NCBI GenBank assembly: GCA_900618795.1
Contig: UYJD01000008.1
Coordinates: 1,127,662-1,191,661 of the forward strand
DNA: 64,000 bases
Origin: Cyanodermella asteris
Taxonomy: Eukaryota > Ascomycota > Lecanoromycetes > Ostropales > Stictidaceae
Reading direction: 5' to 3'
Shown piece by piece: positions 1 to 9,938 of this stretch. The translations under genes were made by a program, and so were the position numbers. Below the pieces are notes generated by a model. The model did no database searches, was not told where the DNA came from, and saw only the letters and a list, made by a program, of their open reading frames with translations. Numbering within the stretch: position 1 is the first letter of the stretch; every line of letters begins with the position of its first letter.

Positions 1-2
1 GT

Positions 3-176
3 GCGTCACACGCTTCTTGGTTGATGCCTTCGATGCGGACACGGGGGGATGGGCTGTCTGACTACCAATACACGTTGGTGAGATCGGAGACAGAGCTGTA
101 TTGCAAGCGTAAGCCGGCGGGGGAGGTAGGCAAGTTTGATTCTTACATCGTGTGTCGGCCGATTTCTGGGACTTGA
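3..176 (+). CDS. Possible 3' end of a gene cut by the window edge
   Basis: One frame is open from the left edge to a TGA at 174-176. It would give about 57 residues with a protein-like C-terminus (for example YQYTLVRSETELY and FDSYIVCRPISGT). The stretch is GC-richer than the AT-rich DNA that follows the stop, which suggests a coding edge. There is no start codon in the window and I do not recognise the family. It could equally be a chance open frame, because another frame is also open for the first 60 bases. Confidence 0.3.
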   Translation, partial: ASHASWLMPSMRTRGDGLSDYQYTLVRSETELYCKRKPAGEVGKFDSYIVCRPISGT

Positions 177-469
177 GGGCTAACCTTTTGCGGTGCGCAA
201 ACTCAAAGGCATGCTCTCGCACAAACGAAGGTCTTGTGTGGATACGCATGTGCGACGTCTCCGATGTGAGTATCACGAAGCACTGGTCGCTTCGGAAAAA
301 CAGATTTCGTCAAATAGATAGCAGTATAATACATGATTAATTCACGGTCTGATTAGCGAGGATTGCACTCGGCTCTCGAATTGATATTGTATTGTAACTT
401 CGCAACTTGGATATGATCATTTGAGCTGATACGGAGCTGTTGAGGCCCACAGCACTATATCAGCTACTG

Positions 470-1125
470 AAAAACTTTATGACGATGATCATGGTAGCGC
501 TAGTGCTTCTGAGACTGATCTCGGATCGGGATTCCAGACATGATCCACCGTGAAGTCGAAACAGCCTCGGCGCGCATTTCGAGCATTCTGTACTCGTCCA
601 CGCTGTAATAAGAAGAGTGAGGCCTCTGCTGATCGAAGAGCAACCATAATTGCCTTTTGAGAACGGTGACTTGTGATGTAGGTCAGGTGCTGAAACGTTA
701 CCGCGAGAAGAGCGGTGAGATGTCACCGTAATCATGAGGATCACGATGCACAGTGACATTGACCAGGAGAACAGCGGTGAAAATATCAGATCCGCATTGC
801 ACGGCATCAAGGTGGATAGAATTGGTCATGGAGAAAGAATCGTGAAAGATGATGCATTTGTGGAGTATTGAAAAGACAAAGGTATTGGCCTGATGGAATG
901 CCCGATCAGTAATAACATCGTGTTGGCGGGCTCGTTCAAAAGAGCCGAGATCATATAATTGCTTCGGGAAGGAGTGCGGGTAACTGTCAATTCTGATGAT
1001 CCCGCTTTGGCGGATATGTGTCTGAGAACATCGAGTTACTTGTCAGGGAAACCGATATCACGAAGTCAGAATCGGCGAAGCTGCAAGAAAACGGCATTAC
1101 CATCTCATTGGTCCCGCAGTCCGAG
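470..1125 (+). pseudogene. Decayed adenosine/adenine deaminase gene
   Basis: The frame starting at 734 reads MHSDIDQENSGENIRSAL, then VDRIGHG, then ECPISN, then VTVNSDDPA. These match in order the hallmark blocks of the adenosine/adenine deaminase family, closest to the bacterial-type subgroup: D-Q-E-N, the R-I-D-H-G block, C-P-x-S-N and the S-D-D-P metal site. The reading frame is broken by TGA at 869-871 and TAA at 956-958. A frameshift near 1007 moves the match to the next frame, which continues GGYVSENIELLV. The segment 470-730 (MIMVALVLLRLISD) resembles the preceding family strand but has further stops. The purine-binding N-terminal part, including the first metal-binding H-x-H, is not visible. 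The gene is therefore truncated as well as broken and should not make an enzyme. Confidence 0.8.
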
Positions 1126-1405
1126 AATCAAAGACTGTCGCAAGAACTTCGTAGCTATTCGCGGTGATATAGGGTGGTGAGATTTTCGGCCTCAGACGAT
1201 ACGGTCCGAGCATGCGAAGAAGCTGACGAACCATGCTTCAGAACCGGGTGAATTCGTACGCACGACCGGCGGCCCAAATCAGCTATGTATTGCCAGCATA
1301 CCTGGGTTTGTTGAGAACCACCGTTGGAGCGCTGATTAAGGTCACGGCGTTTGTTCTTTTCTTGACGGTGGCAATCTCGCTCAACGCTTCGCCGGAGATC
1401 AAGGC

Positions 1406-3282
1406 TCATTTTGCTTGGAGATCCTCCTTAATCAGATCAGCTGCACGCTCAGCGAACGCATATACGCTGGTCTGAATGTTGCCCTGAGGGATCAATGGTA
1501 GAATACTGGCGTCAACGACTCTCAAGCCCTTCGTTCCGTACACCCTCGTGCGTGCATCGACCACCCCGCCATCTTCGCGAGGCATCATCGAACAAGTTCC
1601 GCAGGGATGGTAGCACGTGGTTCCTGTCTTCACATGCTCACGTGCCAGATCAACGTTTGTCAGAATCTCGTCGAGATTGTCCGGGATTCTCAAACCCTGA
1701 GGCTTGAGTTGGCTGGCGAAAGGTTCTGTTTCGACGATCCTTTTGAGATACTGGACGTGCTTGATCATGACCTCGACATCGGCGGGGTGTGTCAGGTATT
1801 TCGGATCAATGACAGGATGGACCCGAACGTCTTTAGAGTTGATGTGACAGGTTCCGCGAGAGAATGGATGTGAGACGGACACCCAAATTCCCAGAAAATC
1901 TTTTTCGTTTGTGGCGTCAGGTGCTGACATGGGCATGTGTTCGGGATCTGGCTTTATGGGGATGAGAATGTAGCTGCCCGCAACGGCATTTGGATCCTCG
2001 ATTGTCTGCCGGATGAGTTCGTACTGTTTCTTTTCTCCCACTGCGTCTTTGGAGTCGGGTGAGAGCTTGTCTAATAAGGCCGAGAGGGCTTGTTTCTCTG
2101 CCTGCGTATATTCGGAGGGCAGGAATGCCAAGGACCAGGTCCCGTTTGCCATCGGACCAGACTGATTTTTCATGTAGTCTTCGAATGCAACGCCTGCGAC
2201 TGCTGGATCGCGGAACGAATCAAAGGTAGGGGCAACTGACTCCCAGGCGAGTCCATTGAGAGGATGGTCTTGTAGGTTGGCCCCGACGCCTGGCAAATCA
2301 ACGATCGTGTCAATTTGCAGGCGTTCGAGCAGATCTCGTGATCCAACGCCGGATATCTCTAGAATCTGAGGCGAGGCGAATGCGCCTCCGCACAGGACGA
2401 CCTCTGATGCCGATACCACGTGAGATGTACCGTCTGTTGCCATGTACTGAACACCGCTCACGCTTGCTGGGGAGGACTCCCCAGGGGCGCGCTCCGTAAA
2501 AAGCACTTTCTCAACCAGCACCTCAGTGATGATTTCAAGGTTGGGGCGAGACCTGACTTCTACTGAGAGATAAGCCGCTGCGGACGATCGTTTCCAGCCA
2601 TCAGGGCTCAAACCCGAGGGCAAATTGAGGCCTCCAAGCGCATTACCACTGATTGGGTCCGCACGGCTTTTGCGGTCAAGTTTGGCCCAACTGCGGGCCC
2701 AAGACGCATTCAGATCTGATTGCTGACGTCCAAAAGATACTTGCACGGGCCCAGACGTCCCATACAAATCTGGATCGTAATAATCAAGGCCGAGACGTTC
2801 TTTGAGAGCGGCATCCGGTTTTTCGAATGTGTGAAACTTGCGGTAATACGGAACCATTTCTTCGAAGGACCAACCCTCGTTTCCTAGCCGGGCAATGTTG
2901 TCCACGCTGCGCTTGTCGGGAAACGCCATGACGTTGTAGTTCAACAGCGTCGAACCTCCCAAGCCTTTGCCTCTTGGGTGCACAACCGGTCGACTTCCGT
3001 ACATCTCCTGCGGCCAAGTCAGTCTGAACCTATCGATGCACCGATCCATGCCAGGTGTTTGACATTTACCTGAGTCACTGTGCTGTAGTTCCAATTTACT
3101 GCTGGGTCCTGCCAGAGCACGGTACCACTTGACGGAATTGGAACTACAGCATGGTCGGAGTGGTCCTTTCCAGCCTCGAGGACAAGTACCCGCAGGGTTG
3201 AGATTTCGGTGAGTCGAGCAGCAAGCACGCATCCGGCGGTGCCTCCGCCGACAATAATCACGTCGTAATTCCTGGCCATCAT
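1406..3282 (-). CDS. GMC-family FAD oxidoreductase (choline dehydrogenase/aryl-alcohol oxidase type)
   Basis: Flavoprotein of the glucose-methanol-choline family, predicted to oxidise an alcohol with FAD; the substrate cannot be read from sequence. Two exons, 3282-3070 and 3007-1406, joined over a 62-nt intron (3069-3008, GTAAAT..CCGCAG, branch-like CTGAC), give 604 residues. The N-terminus MMARNYDVIIVGGGTAGC carries the Rossmann GxGxxG motif (G12-G17). The signature HPRGKGLGGSTLLNYNVM begins about 9 residues after the splice junction. Near the C-terminus, CYHPCGTCSM supplies the catalytic His (about 538) and GNIQTSVYAFAE the second catalytic residue, an Asn (about 581). The start is MM at 3282/3279, directly before the FAD motif. 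No signal peptide is seen, so it is probably cytosolic. It lies next to the dead deaminase gene, with no other pathway partner in view. Family certain, function open. Confidence 0.9.
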
Positions 3283-4672
3283 CGAGAACGACCTAAGAAC
3301 ACCTTCACAGTATTTCTGTTGGTAATGTTTTGGGGCTTGTAATCTTCTTACGAGATCGTTGGTGCCAAAAATGCAAATCCTCAAAGAAGACAATGCAAAA
3401 ACAGTAGGGCGAGGACAACCTTAAATACCTGCTGACCACCAAGGTCGATACAATGACATACTCGCCTGCGCTAGAGCCGCCTGTCCCACGTTCTTGTTCA
3501 CACAGGTCAAGTCCCGCGGTGGCATCGCAGGCAGTGCTTGCATGTTATACTTTCAGCTCAGCTCGGCCGTTTTGGCGGCCTCTTCCTGAGGGGCAGCAAC
3601 AGGACCTCACCTGTACAGCAGCAGGCCACGAACGCCGATCTGGCCACCAGAGCTAGAGACATATGGCTCACTATACACGAGAGTATTCGTCAATCTGGCG
3701 GCCAGGCGAACGTGGGCTCAGCTTGCAAAGACAAATTGTAAACGCTTACCTCAACGGTCTAACTCACCTCATCTTTTGCAAACTCCACCAGTAGCATCCT
3801 TTTGAACTGGATGATGCCACATCCTGTCGCTCCTTGCCTCATACTCCCACACATATGTGAGCCAACAAGCTCGGGAGCCGTGGTCATCTTAGGCTGGATA
3901 GCGAGTTGCAGCGTACGTGAATTCTCAACCGCGCATGGTCCTATTAGAGACATCGCAAACATGACTGCCATCACTCAACAGCTCAACAACACCTCACTCG
4001 AACGCGATCATCGCTGATGGCCAGAAACTCAGGCTGCGAAACAAGAGCTCTTTGTCGATGGTAGTGATTGTGGAAATTAGCCCGGTGGGGACAAGCAGTG
4101 TTCAATGAGGTATAAAATGACCGAAAGCTTGCACGAAGCAGCCGGGATTCCGGAACGTCCTTTTTCTGGAAGAAAACTCAATTGTACTTGATTGTTGTGG
4201 CAGTCGGAGTGCACAAAGCGCATAACGGAAACTGATGAGAAATGCAAATGCCCAAGGCAGCTCAAGGACCACCAAAGCCTTTGGCTAATTCCCCAACACA
4301 GCCGGCGTTACAAGGGCCCCTACGGTGGGCAAACCAGCTGAGCCTTGTCGCGGCCTCAAGGCAAGCCGACATTTCGGCACACCACGTCATTCATACGCGC
4401 CGACAATTTGACACATTTTGGCTCTCTTACGAGCCAAAGCGCAAACGTGCTTCTCGCATCTACTATCTCACAACTGGCTTGCCTGCCCCTCCTGTTGACA
4501 GATAAGATCCCCTCCACGCTCCTTTGCCCTTTCTATCTCCTTCGTCCGTCCAAAGTTTATCAGTCACGCAACAGCGTTATCATCCCGCACACGCCCAACT
4601 CCGCCGTTGGAACTCTTATTCCAAACATCTCTACGCTTCTCGAGCATCTGGTGCGCCCAACGACCAACCACG
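3283..4672. other. Intergenic region, nothing identified
   Basis: Divergent promoter space between the oxidoreductase (minus) and phosphatidylinositol synthase (plus). Open frames here are short, overlap one another and show no family motif. The last 250 bases before 4673 are pyrimidine-rich, as expected of a fungal 5' leader. No tRNA, repeat or transposon was seen. Confidence 0.5.
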
Positions 4673-5737
4673 ATGGGTAGCGTTCGGACGAGGCAGCAGG
4701 CGCGCGAGATGGGACTCGATAGCGATACGCCTACAAGCAGCCCAAATGGCACTCCGGCCAAGGCGAAGCACTCAGCTGCGAAAGAGAATGGATCAATAGT
4801 ACCGGGCGGTGCTCTGTCGAACGAAGTCAAGGAGAACATTTTCCTCTTCTGGCCGAATATTATCGGTGAGCTGCCTTTTGCGCCATGCAGACTCGTGAGG
4901 TTGTGACTAAGTTACGATAGGCTATATCCGAATCATCCTTGCGACCGGCTCGCTTTACTACATGCCTCTTCACCCGAGGACATGTTCTCTGCTATACAGC
5001 ATCTCATGCTTGCTGGACGCATTGGACGGGCTTGCCGCACGCCACTTTGAGCAGTCGACAAAATTTGGAGCTGTGCTGGACATGGTGACGGACAGGTGCA
5101 CAACAACATGTTTGCTCGTCTTCCTCAGCGCTGCTTGGCCGAGATTCTCAATCGTCTTCCAGGGTCTCATCAGTCTTGATCTTGCCAGCCACTACATGCA
5201 CATGTATGCGACCTTGACGATGGGAGGACAGGGCGACAGTCATAAGAAGGTGGACGAAAAGCGAAGCTGGCTCCTGCATCTGTACTATACAAACAAGGTT
5301 AGTTCTATCCAATTGATTGATCTTTGTCGGCATGCTGACGTCCGCAGAACGTTCTCTTCACGCTTTGTGCCATGAATGAGCTGTTCTTCATCGCGCTTTA
5401 CCTTCTCTCCTTTTCTTCACCTTACTTGTCGCCATCACTGCTTCAACCAGTCACGGGCGGCGAATCTCAAGGAATCTCTGCCCAACCCGGCAGTCCGGCG
5501 AACCCTAGCTGGCGTCAAGTTTTCCCAAATCCATACAGTGCCGGTGCGCTTGAGATGGCAAGAGCAAACAAAATGGACAGTGGGTTTCCCTGGACTTTGG
5601 CTGCGGCCTCAGGGTTGTTCATGCTCGTGAAGCAATGGATCAACTGTGTGCAACTATACAACGCGAGTATTTGGCTAGCGGAGGGTGACATTGCCACTCG
5701 CAAGGCTCAAGGGCTACCCCGTGCCAAGAAAGAGTGA
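4673..5737 (+). CDS. PIS1: CDP-diacylglycerol-inositol 3-phosphatidyltransferase (phosphatidylinositol synthase)
   Basis: Makes phosphatidylinositol from CDP-diacylglycerol and myo-inositol in the ER membrane. Three exons: 4673-4865, 4921-5297 and 5348-5737, with introns of 55 and 50 nt (GTGAGC..GATAG and GTTAGT..CGCAG); 319 residues. The CDP-alcohol phosphotransferase motif D-G-x2-A-R-x8-G-x3-D-x3-D is perfect at residues 100-122 (LDGLAARHFEQ, then GAVLDMVTD). Family-specific context includes NIFLFWPNIIGYIRI and GLISLDLASHYMHMYATL. Hydrophobic helices flank the motif and fill the C-terminal half. Residues 1-50 are a hydrophilic cytosolic tail. The start is the first ATG of the matching frame (cacgATGGG). 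An essential single-copy gene in yeasts. Assignment is firm; the exact splice sites are by eye. Confidence 0.95.
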
Positions 5738-6605
5738 AGGATTTTGGTTGAAGGCAGATGAATAAGCCAATAACCCCATCTTCCTTTGACGTTTGCGCAT
5801 GAGCAAGCAGGTAACCGTATCTCGTGAAAACGGCGTTATCAACATGAGGATCTCAAAACGCGGGATTGCCCTTGAACTGGCAAGCTCTCTGCATGGGGCT
5901 TCCACTGGTATATGATGCCATGCAGAAATTACAAGATCTGATGATCTGCGCTATTCAGTCAGATCCTTTAAGAACGTCAGAGAGGCCAGATCTGGGGAGG
6001 CATTCGGAGGAACTAAAGTCGTATAGAGGTACGACCGGAGCTGCGGCGTGGGTAGAAGCGGAGCTGTACAATAACACGGATTGCGAATCATAAAGCGATT
6101 TCCACCGAATCAGGTGCTGTTTCTGACAGATCATGTCGCAAAAGTGTTGAATGATAGGTTATTTCTAACCCCTGTGAGTTGCGAATAGCGTCTACCAACT
6201 TGCAAACTAGCCCTGCAACAAATTCCGTGGGGGCGTGCCGTCTTCGATTGCAGCGGGGACTTGTTCCTGGATACTCATACTATTGACCTGCAGCCTATTG
6301 TGCATGCGCAAAGACTAACCACCCTACCGTATATCCTCTCTACCGATCTCACCAATTCTTGCTCGTCGCATCCATTGTTCCACAGATTCGTGACCACGAC
6401 GCTTGGCTTCCCCCTTGGCTAGGGAAAAAGAGTTTCACGGAGCTGCGGCTCAGCGGGCGACATCATCGCGGACCTATCCTCAGCTTCTCACCCAAAATTC
6501 CCCCCAAGCCTCAGGGCAACTTCCCAACCTACAAATCTCCACGATCGCGACAGGCCAATCGAAGATACCCCTCGACAATGCATTGACCGCTATGGAGCCA
6601 GCATC
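5738..6605. other. Intergenic region, nothing identified
   Basis: 3' flank of PIS1 and promoter of the phosphatase gene. No open frame here has a recognisable motif. The final 100 bases are C-rich, merging into the C-rich start of the next coding region. Confidence 0.5.
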
Positions 6606-8441
6606 ATGCGTCCACCACCGCGCGCTCTATCAATCTCACCCACTTCCTCCTCCACGAGCCCCCTCACCCTCCTCCCTCACCAGCCCGGGCGCGCCTTTCA
6701 CGACTACTTCGTAACCCACCTCCCTTCCTCCAGCCTCCACCCGGACAGCCGCTCCTCGGCCGGCCCCCGCCACCAGCTTCCCCGCGCCGCCTCCCGCCCC
6801 CACGAACCCCCCGCCGGCACCTCGTCTCAGGCGCCGGCGCCGGTCCCGGGCGTCAACCGGGAGACGACGGTCGTGCGCATACCGCTTCGTTCCGCCAAAC
6901 ACCACTTTGGCGCCGCGGTCTCGCGCGGCCAGAGGCCGTACAACGAGGACGTGTACCAGGCGGGCGTGATCGAGATCCCGGCGTTTGCGAAGAGGGCGCC
7001 GATCAGTCTGACGGGGCCCCGGGCGCTGGCGGCGAGGGAGAGTCCGGTTGCGGAGTTTAGGCGGAGACAGGCCGAGGAGAGGAAGAAGGAGGAGGAGAAG
7101 GCGGATGGAGAGGAGGACGGGACTGCGGAGACCGCGGGGGAGAGACGGGCAGAGGAAAGGAACAACGAGGCTGCGGCGGCGACGAGCAGTTCCGGAGATC
7201 CGCAGGTCTTCTATTTCGGAGTCTTTGATGGCCATGGGGGCTCGGAGTGCAGCGAGTTCTTGGGCGAGCAGTTACATAATTATGTCGAGAGAGCGGCAAC
7301 GGACTTTGGGCTGAAGTCGAGTTTGAAGAAGAATGGTAATGGTGGTAATGAGCTACATCCTGTGAAAGCTGAGAGCGGGCAGCAGACGAACAGGCGGCCG
7401 GAGGCGGCGGCACAGCCAGATGATCGCAAGCACCCGACGAGTGGAACGGATGATAATTCAGGTCCGCCCAAAAGCAGCGCTGCGGTCGAGCAGGGCGTGG
7501 ACCAGAATAAGGCGAAGGCATTGGAGACAGATCTACTGAAGAGTTGGAAGATGACAGTTGGCGGGTACTTTCGACGCTTCAAGCCGGCGCTCTTCTACGA
7601 TGCTACGGACCAAAGTAGAACCGGAGCGGATATTTCGACAATATTGACTTATGCATTCTTACGGGCAGATCTTGACTTCGTCCTGGCCCAAGCGAAGAAG
7701 CCTTCGAAAAAGACTGAAGCCGATCCAGTCAAAACGGACCGCGCTATCAACGCAGACGACACCATCGATGCACATTCTGCAATCGAGATTGGAGGCCCGA
7801 CACGTTTTGAGGGCGGTAGTACCTGCTCAGTGGCAATGGTATCGACGCCCACGCCCACGCCCTTTTGGCATCCCACGACGCCAGCTACCATGATCGTCGC
7901 TCATGTTGGCGACACGCGAATTCTTCTTTGCCGCACATCCGACGGATTGGCTGTCCCTTGCACAAGCAACCACCACCCATCGAATCCGGTCGAGGAAAAG
8001 CGTCTTCGTCGCTACTCGGGTCAAGTTGTGACCGATAGCTTTGGTGAGGAGCGAATCGTGGGCCTCGCGAATTCCCGCGCGTTTGGCGACATGCGAAGCA
8101 AACGAATTGGTGTCTCAGCAGAGCCAGAAGTCACACGAATCGAAATGAGGGCCGCAGAGTACAGCTTCTTAGTGCTCATCAGTGATGGTATCAGCGGTAC
8201 ACTCAGTGACCAAGAGGTCGTCGATATCGTCAAGGAAGCCAAGACCCCAGATGCTGGGGCCAAGGATGTGGTCAATTTTGCCACCGAAGTCAGCACATCA
8301 GGCGACAATGCCACTTGCCTGGTCGTGAGGTTGGGCGGTTGGGAACGAAGAGGCGAGGGAGGAACTGGTAGCTTGGGCACGAAAGAAGCTCGAGAATGGC
8401 GGAAAGAGGAGGCATCCCAACCTAGCGCCAGACGCACGTGA
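6606..8441 (+). CDS. PTC6: PP2C-type protein phosphatase, mitochondrial (Ptc6-like)
   Basis: Metal-dependent Ser/Thr phosphatase; the Ptc6 family acts in mitochondria and in yeast has been linked to pyruvate dehydrogenase regulation and mitophagy. Single exon, 611 residues. The first 60 residues are rich in Arg, Ser, Thr and Pro with almost no acidic residues, as in a matrix-targeting sequence. PP2C motifs in order: SRGQRPYNEDVY (metal-binding E-D), FGVFDGHGG with D208 and H210, AHVGDTRILLC with D436, SDGISG with D527, and GDNATCLVV with D567. Two low-complexity inserts (about 140-195, Glu/Arg/Lys-rich, and about 240-300) lengthen it beyond a minimal PP2C domain of about 300 residues. The coding strand is strongly C-rich to about 6850 and G-rich from about 7030 to 7190. 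The Ptc6 assignment rather than another mitochondrial PP2C rests on the YNEDVYQAGV-type start and the layout. Confidence 0.88.
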   Translation: MRPPPRALSISPTSSSTSPLTLLPHQPGRAFHDYFVTHLPSSSLHPDSRSSAGPRHQLPRAASRPHEPPAGTSSQAPAPVPGVNRETTVVRIPLRSAKHHFGAAVSRGQRPYNEDVYQAGVIEIPAFAKRAPISLTGPRALAARESPVAEFRRRQAEERKKEEEKADGEEDGTAETAGERRAEERNNEAAAATSSSGDPQVFYFGVFDGHGGSECSEFLGEQLHNYVERAATDFGLKSSLKKNGNGGNELHPVKAESGQQTNRRPEAAAQPDDRKHPTSGTDDNSGPPKSSAAVEQGVDQNKAKALETDLLKSWKMTVGGYFRRFKPALFYDATDQSRTGADISTILTYAFLRADLDFVLAQAKKPSKKTEADPVKTDRAINADDTIDAHSAIEIGGPTRFEGGSTCSVAMVSTPTPTPFWHPTTPATMIVAHVGDTRILLCRTSDGLAVPCTSNHHPSNPVEEKRLRRYSGQVVTDSFGEERIVGLANSRAFGDMRSKRIGVSAEPEVTRIEMRAAEYSFLVLISDGISGTLSDQEVVDIVKEAKTPDAGAKDVVNFATEVSTSGDNATCLVVRLGGWERRGEGGTGSLGTKEAREWRKEEASQPSARRT

Positions 8442-9938
8442 GAGGAATTCCGAGGGAACATGGAGAGCAATGCGGTAAAGTCGCCAAAATTTCCACCAGT
8501 ATCCTGGGGACTGCCAGTGATGGTCGCGAACATGGCCCCCCGTTCCAGAATTGTGGTAAACCCGAATACTTTCAATAATTCGCCCAGGCAGCATGTGGAA
8601 AAGTCTTGCGCCAAAGGGGAGCACAAGTGCAAGCAAATGATCAGTCCTCAGCTCGAAGCACAAAGCTTGAGGATCAAGCGTGGATAGCGAGGGTAAAGGA
8701 AGACATGCTATATTCAGGCGATGGGCTCGGCTCTGGTTCCAAAACCAGTAAGCGGCAGAAGGCGACAGCCCTGGGTGTCGATCATGGGCATGCAGCAGGT
8801 ATATCCACATCAGGCAGAGCATGGCGTTCAAGGATAATACCAGGACTGCATGGCATCCGGGGTTAGGGGGTGGGTTACTTTACCGATGGCCTGGAATCAC
8901 AGCGCGTACCGTAAGCACCTTCACACCAATCTGGACTCACCGCAGCGTCAGCGGTGTAGTGTTCATATTGGTGGCAGCAGCATAGCAATTGCATAAACAT
9001 GATTATCGGTAGAAGCCGACAAGGGCCAATACAACGCAATATAAGCTCCATGAGATCGGTGAAGGTGGTGTTCCAAGCGGGCCCTGAAGTGCAGTGTCAG
9101 CGAACAAGCTTTCGCGAACGGACGAACGACCGCCAGGCGAGTTTTTTCGAGAGCTCGAATCAAAGCACGCTTGGTTAGAATGTTATCGGGGTCTGTCTTC
9201 AATGTGCTGTTGCGTGGGCAAAAGTGGACTCAATGGCGCCAGTATTGCATGGTGGGCTGGCAGAAGATAAGGAGGGGAAGAGGGCGGCGGTGGATGCTTT
9301 TAGCGTTTAGCTCCCGGCGCGCACGACGACTGTTTTCGTCGACTGCTGCACCCCACTTTGCAGAGCTAGATATCTTTCTGCCATCAAACATTCGCTGCTG
9401 CATCCTCACCACCACCACCCTCTCTCACCACTCGGCTGCTCGCACTTGGTCACAGCTCGGCCGTCGTCGTCGCCGCCGTATACACCTCTCGAGCAGCGTA
9501 CCTGCTCAGCCGTGCCCCACTAGTGCGACGCCTGCTTGTTCACTTCTTCCGCCGGGGCTCTCCCAGCACCGTCACCGAACACCAGACGGCAGCTCGCAGG
9601 AACCAGGCACGCCGTTGATTGCTACCACCGTCAAGTGGCCCCCCAACCTCCCTACAACCCTGGTACAGACTTCTGCAACACACGTAAGGCTACGAAGCAG
9701 AAATTGGCCCGACAATTGGTGCTGCCAACCCACGCATACTCACAACGCTTCCGACCCTTCCATATTCTCTACCCCAGTTTGCTATTATTCAACACGGCCG
9801 GTCGTCTCCAAGCTCTCCACCCTTGTACTTCCGTGTCGTATTGTTCAACATGTGCGGCCGCTAGATCCTGAGCGCCAACGTGTTTGACAGTTGTGAGGCG
9901 ACCATCAGTGGCACAATACAGGCTTGATTACAGGAGCA
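8442..9938. other. Intergenic region with a long C/T-rich leader before KAP104
   Basis: No gene recognised. From about 9400 to 9890 the plus strand is rich in C, CT and CA with few purine runs, typical of a long fungal 5' leader or promoter tract. Open frames there (for example 9171-9887) have biased composition (His, Pro, Ser, Arg) and no family motif, so I read them as non-coding. Confidence 0.5.

Noticed and set aside
6636-7235. 199-codon minus-strand frame antisense to the PP2C gene
   Set aside because: Arg/Leu/Ser-biased shadow of the GC-rich coding strand; the plus strand encodes a complete PP2C.
9171-9887. 238-codon plus-strand frame upstream of KAP104
   Set aside because: Composition is that of a C/T-rich leader, there is no motif, and it ends just before the KAP104 start.
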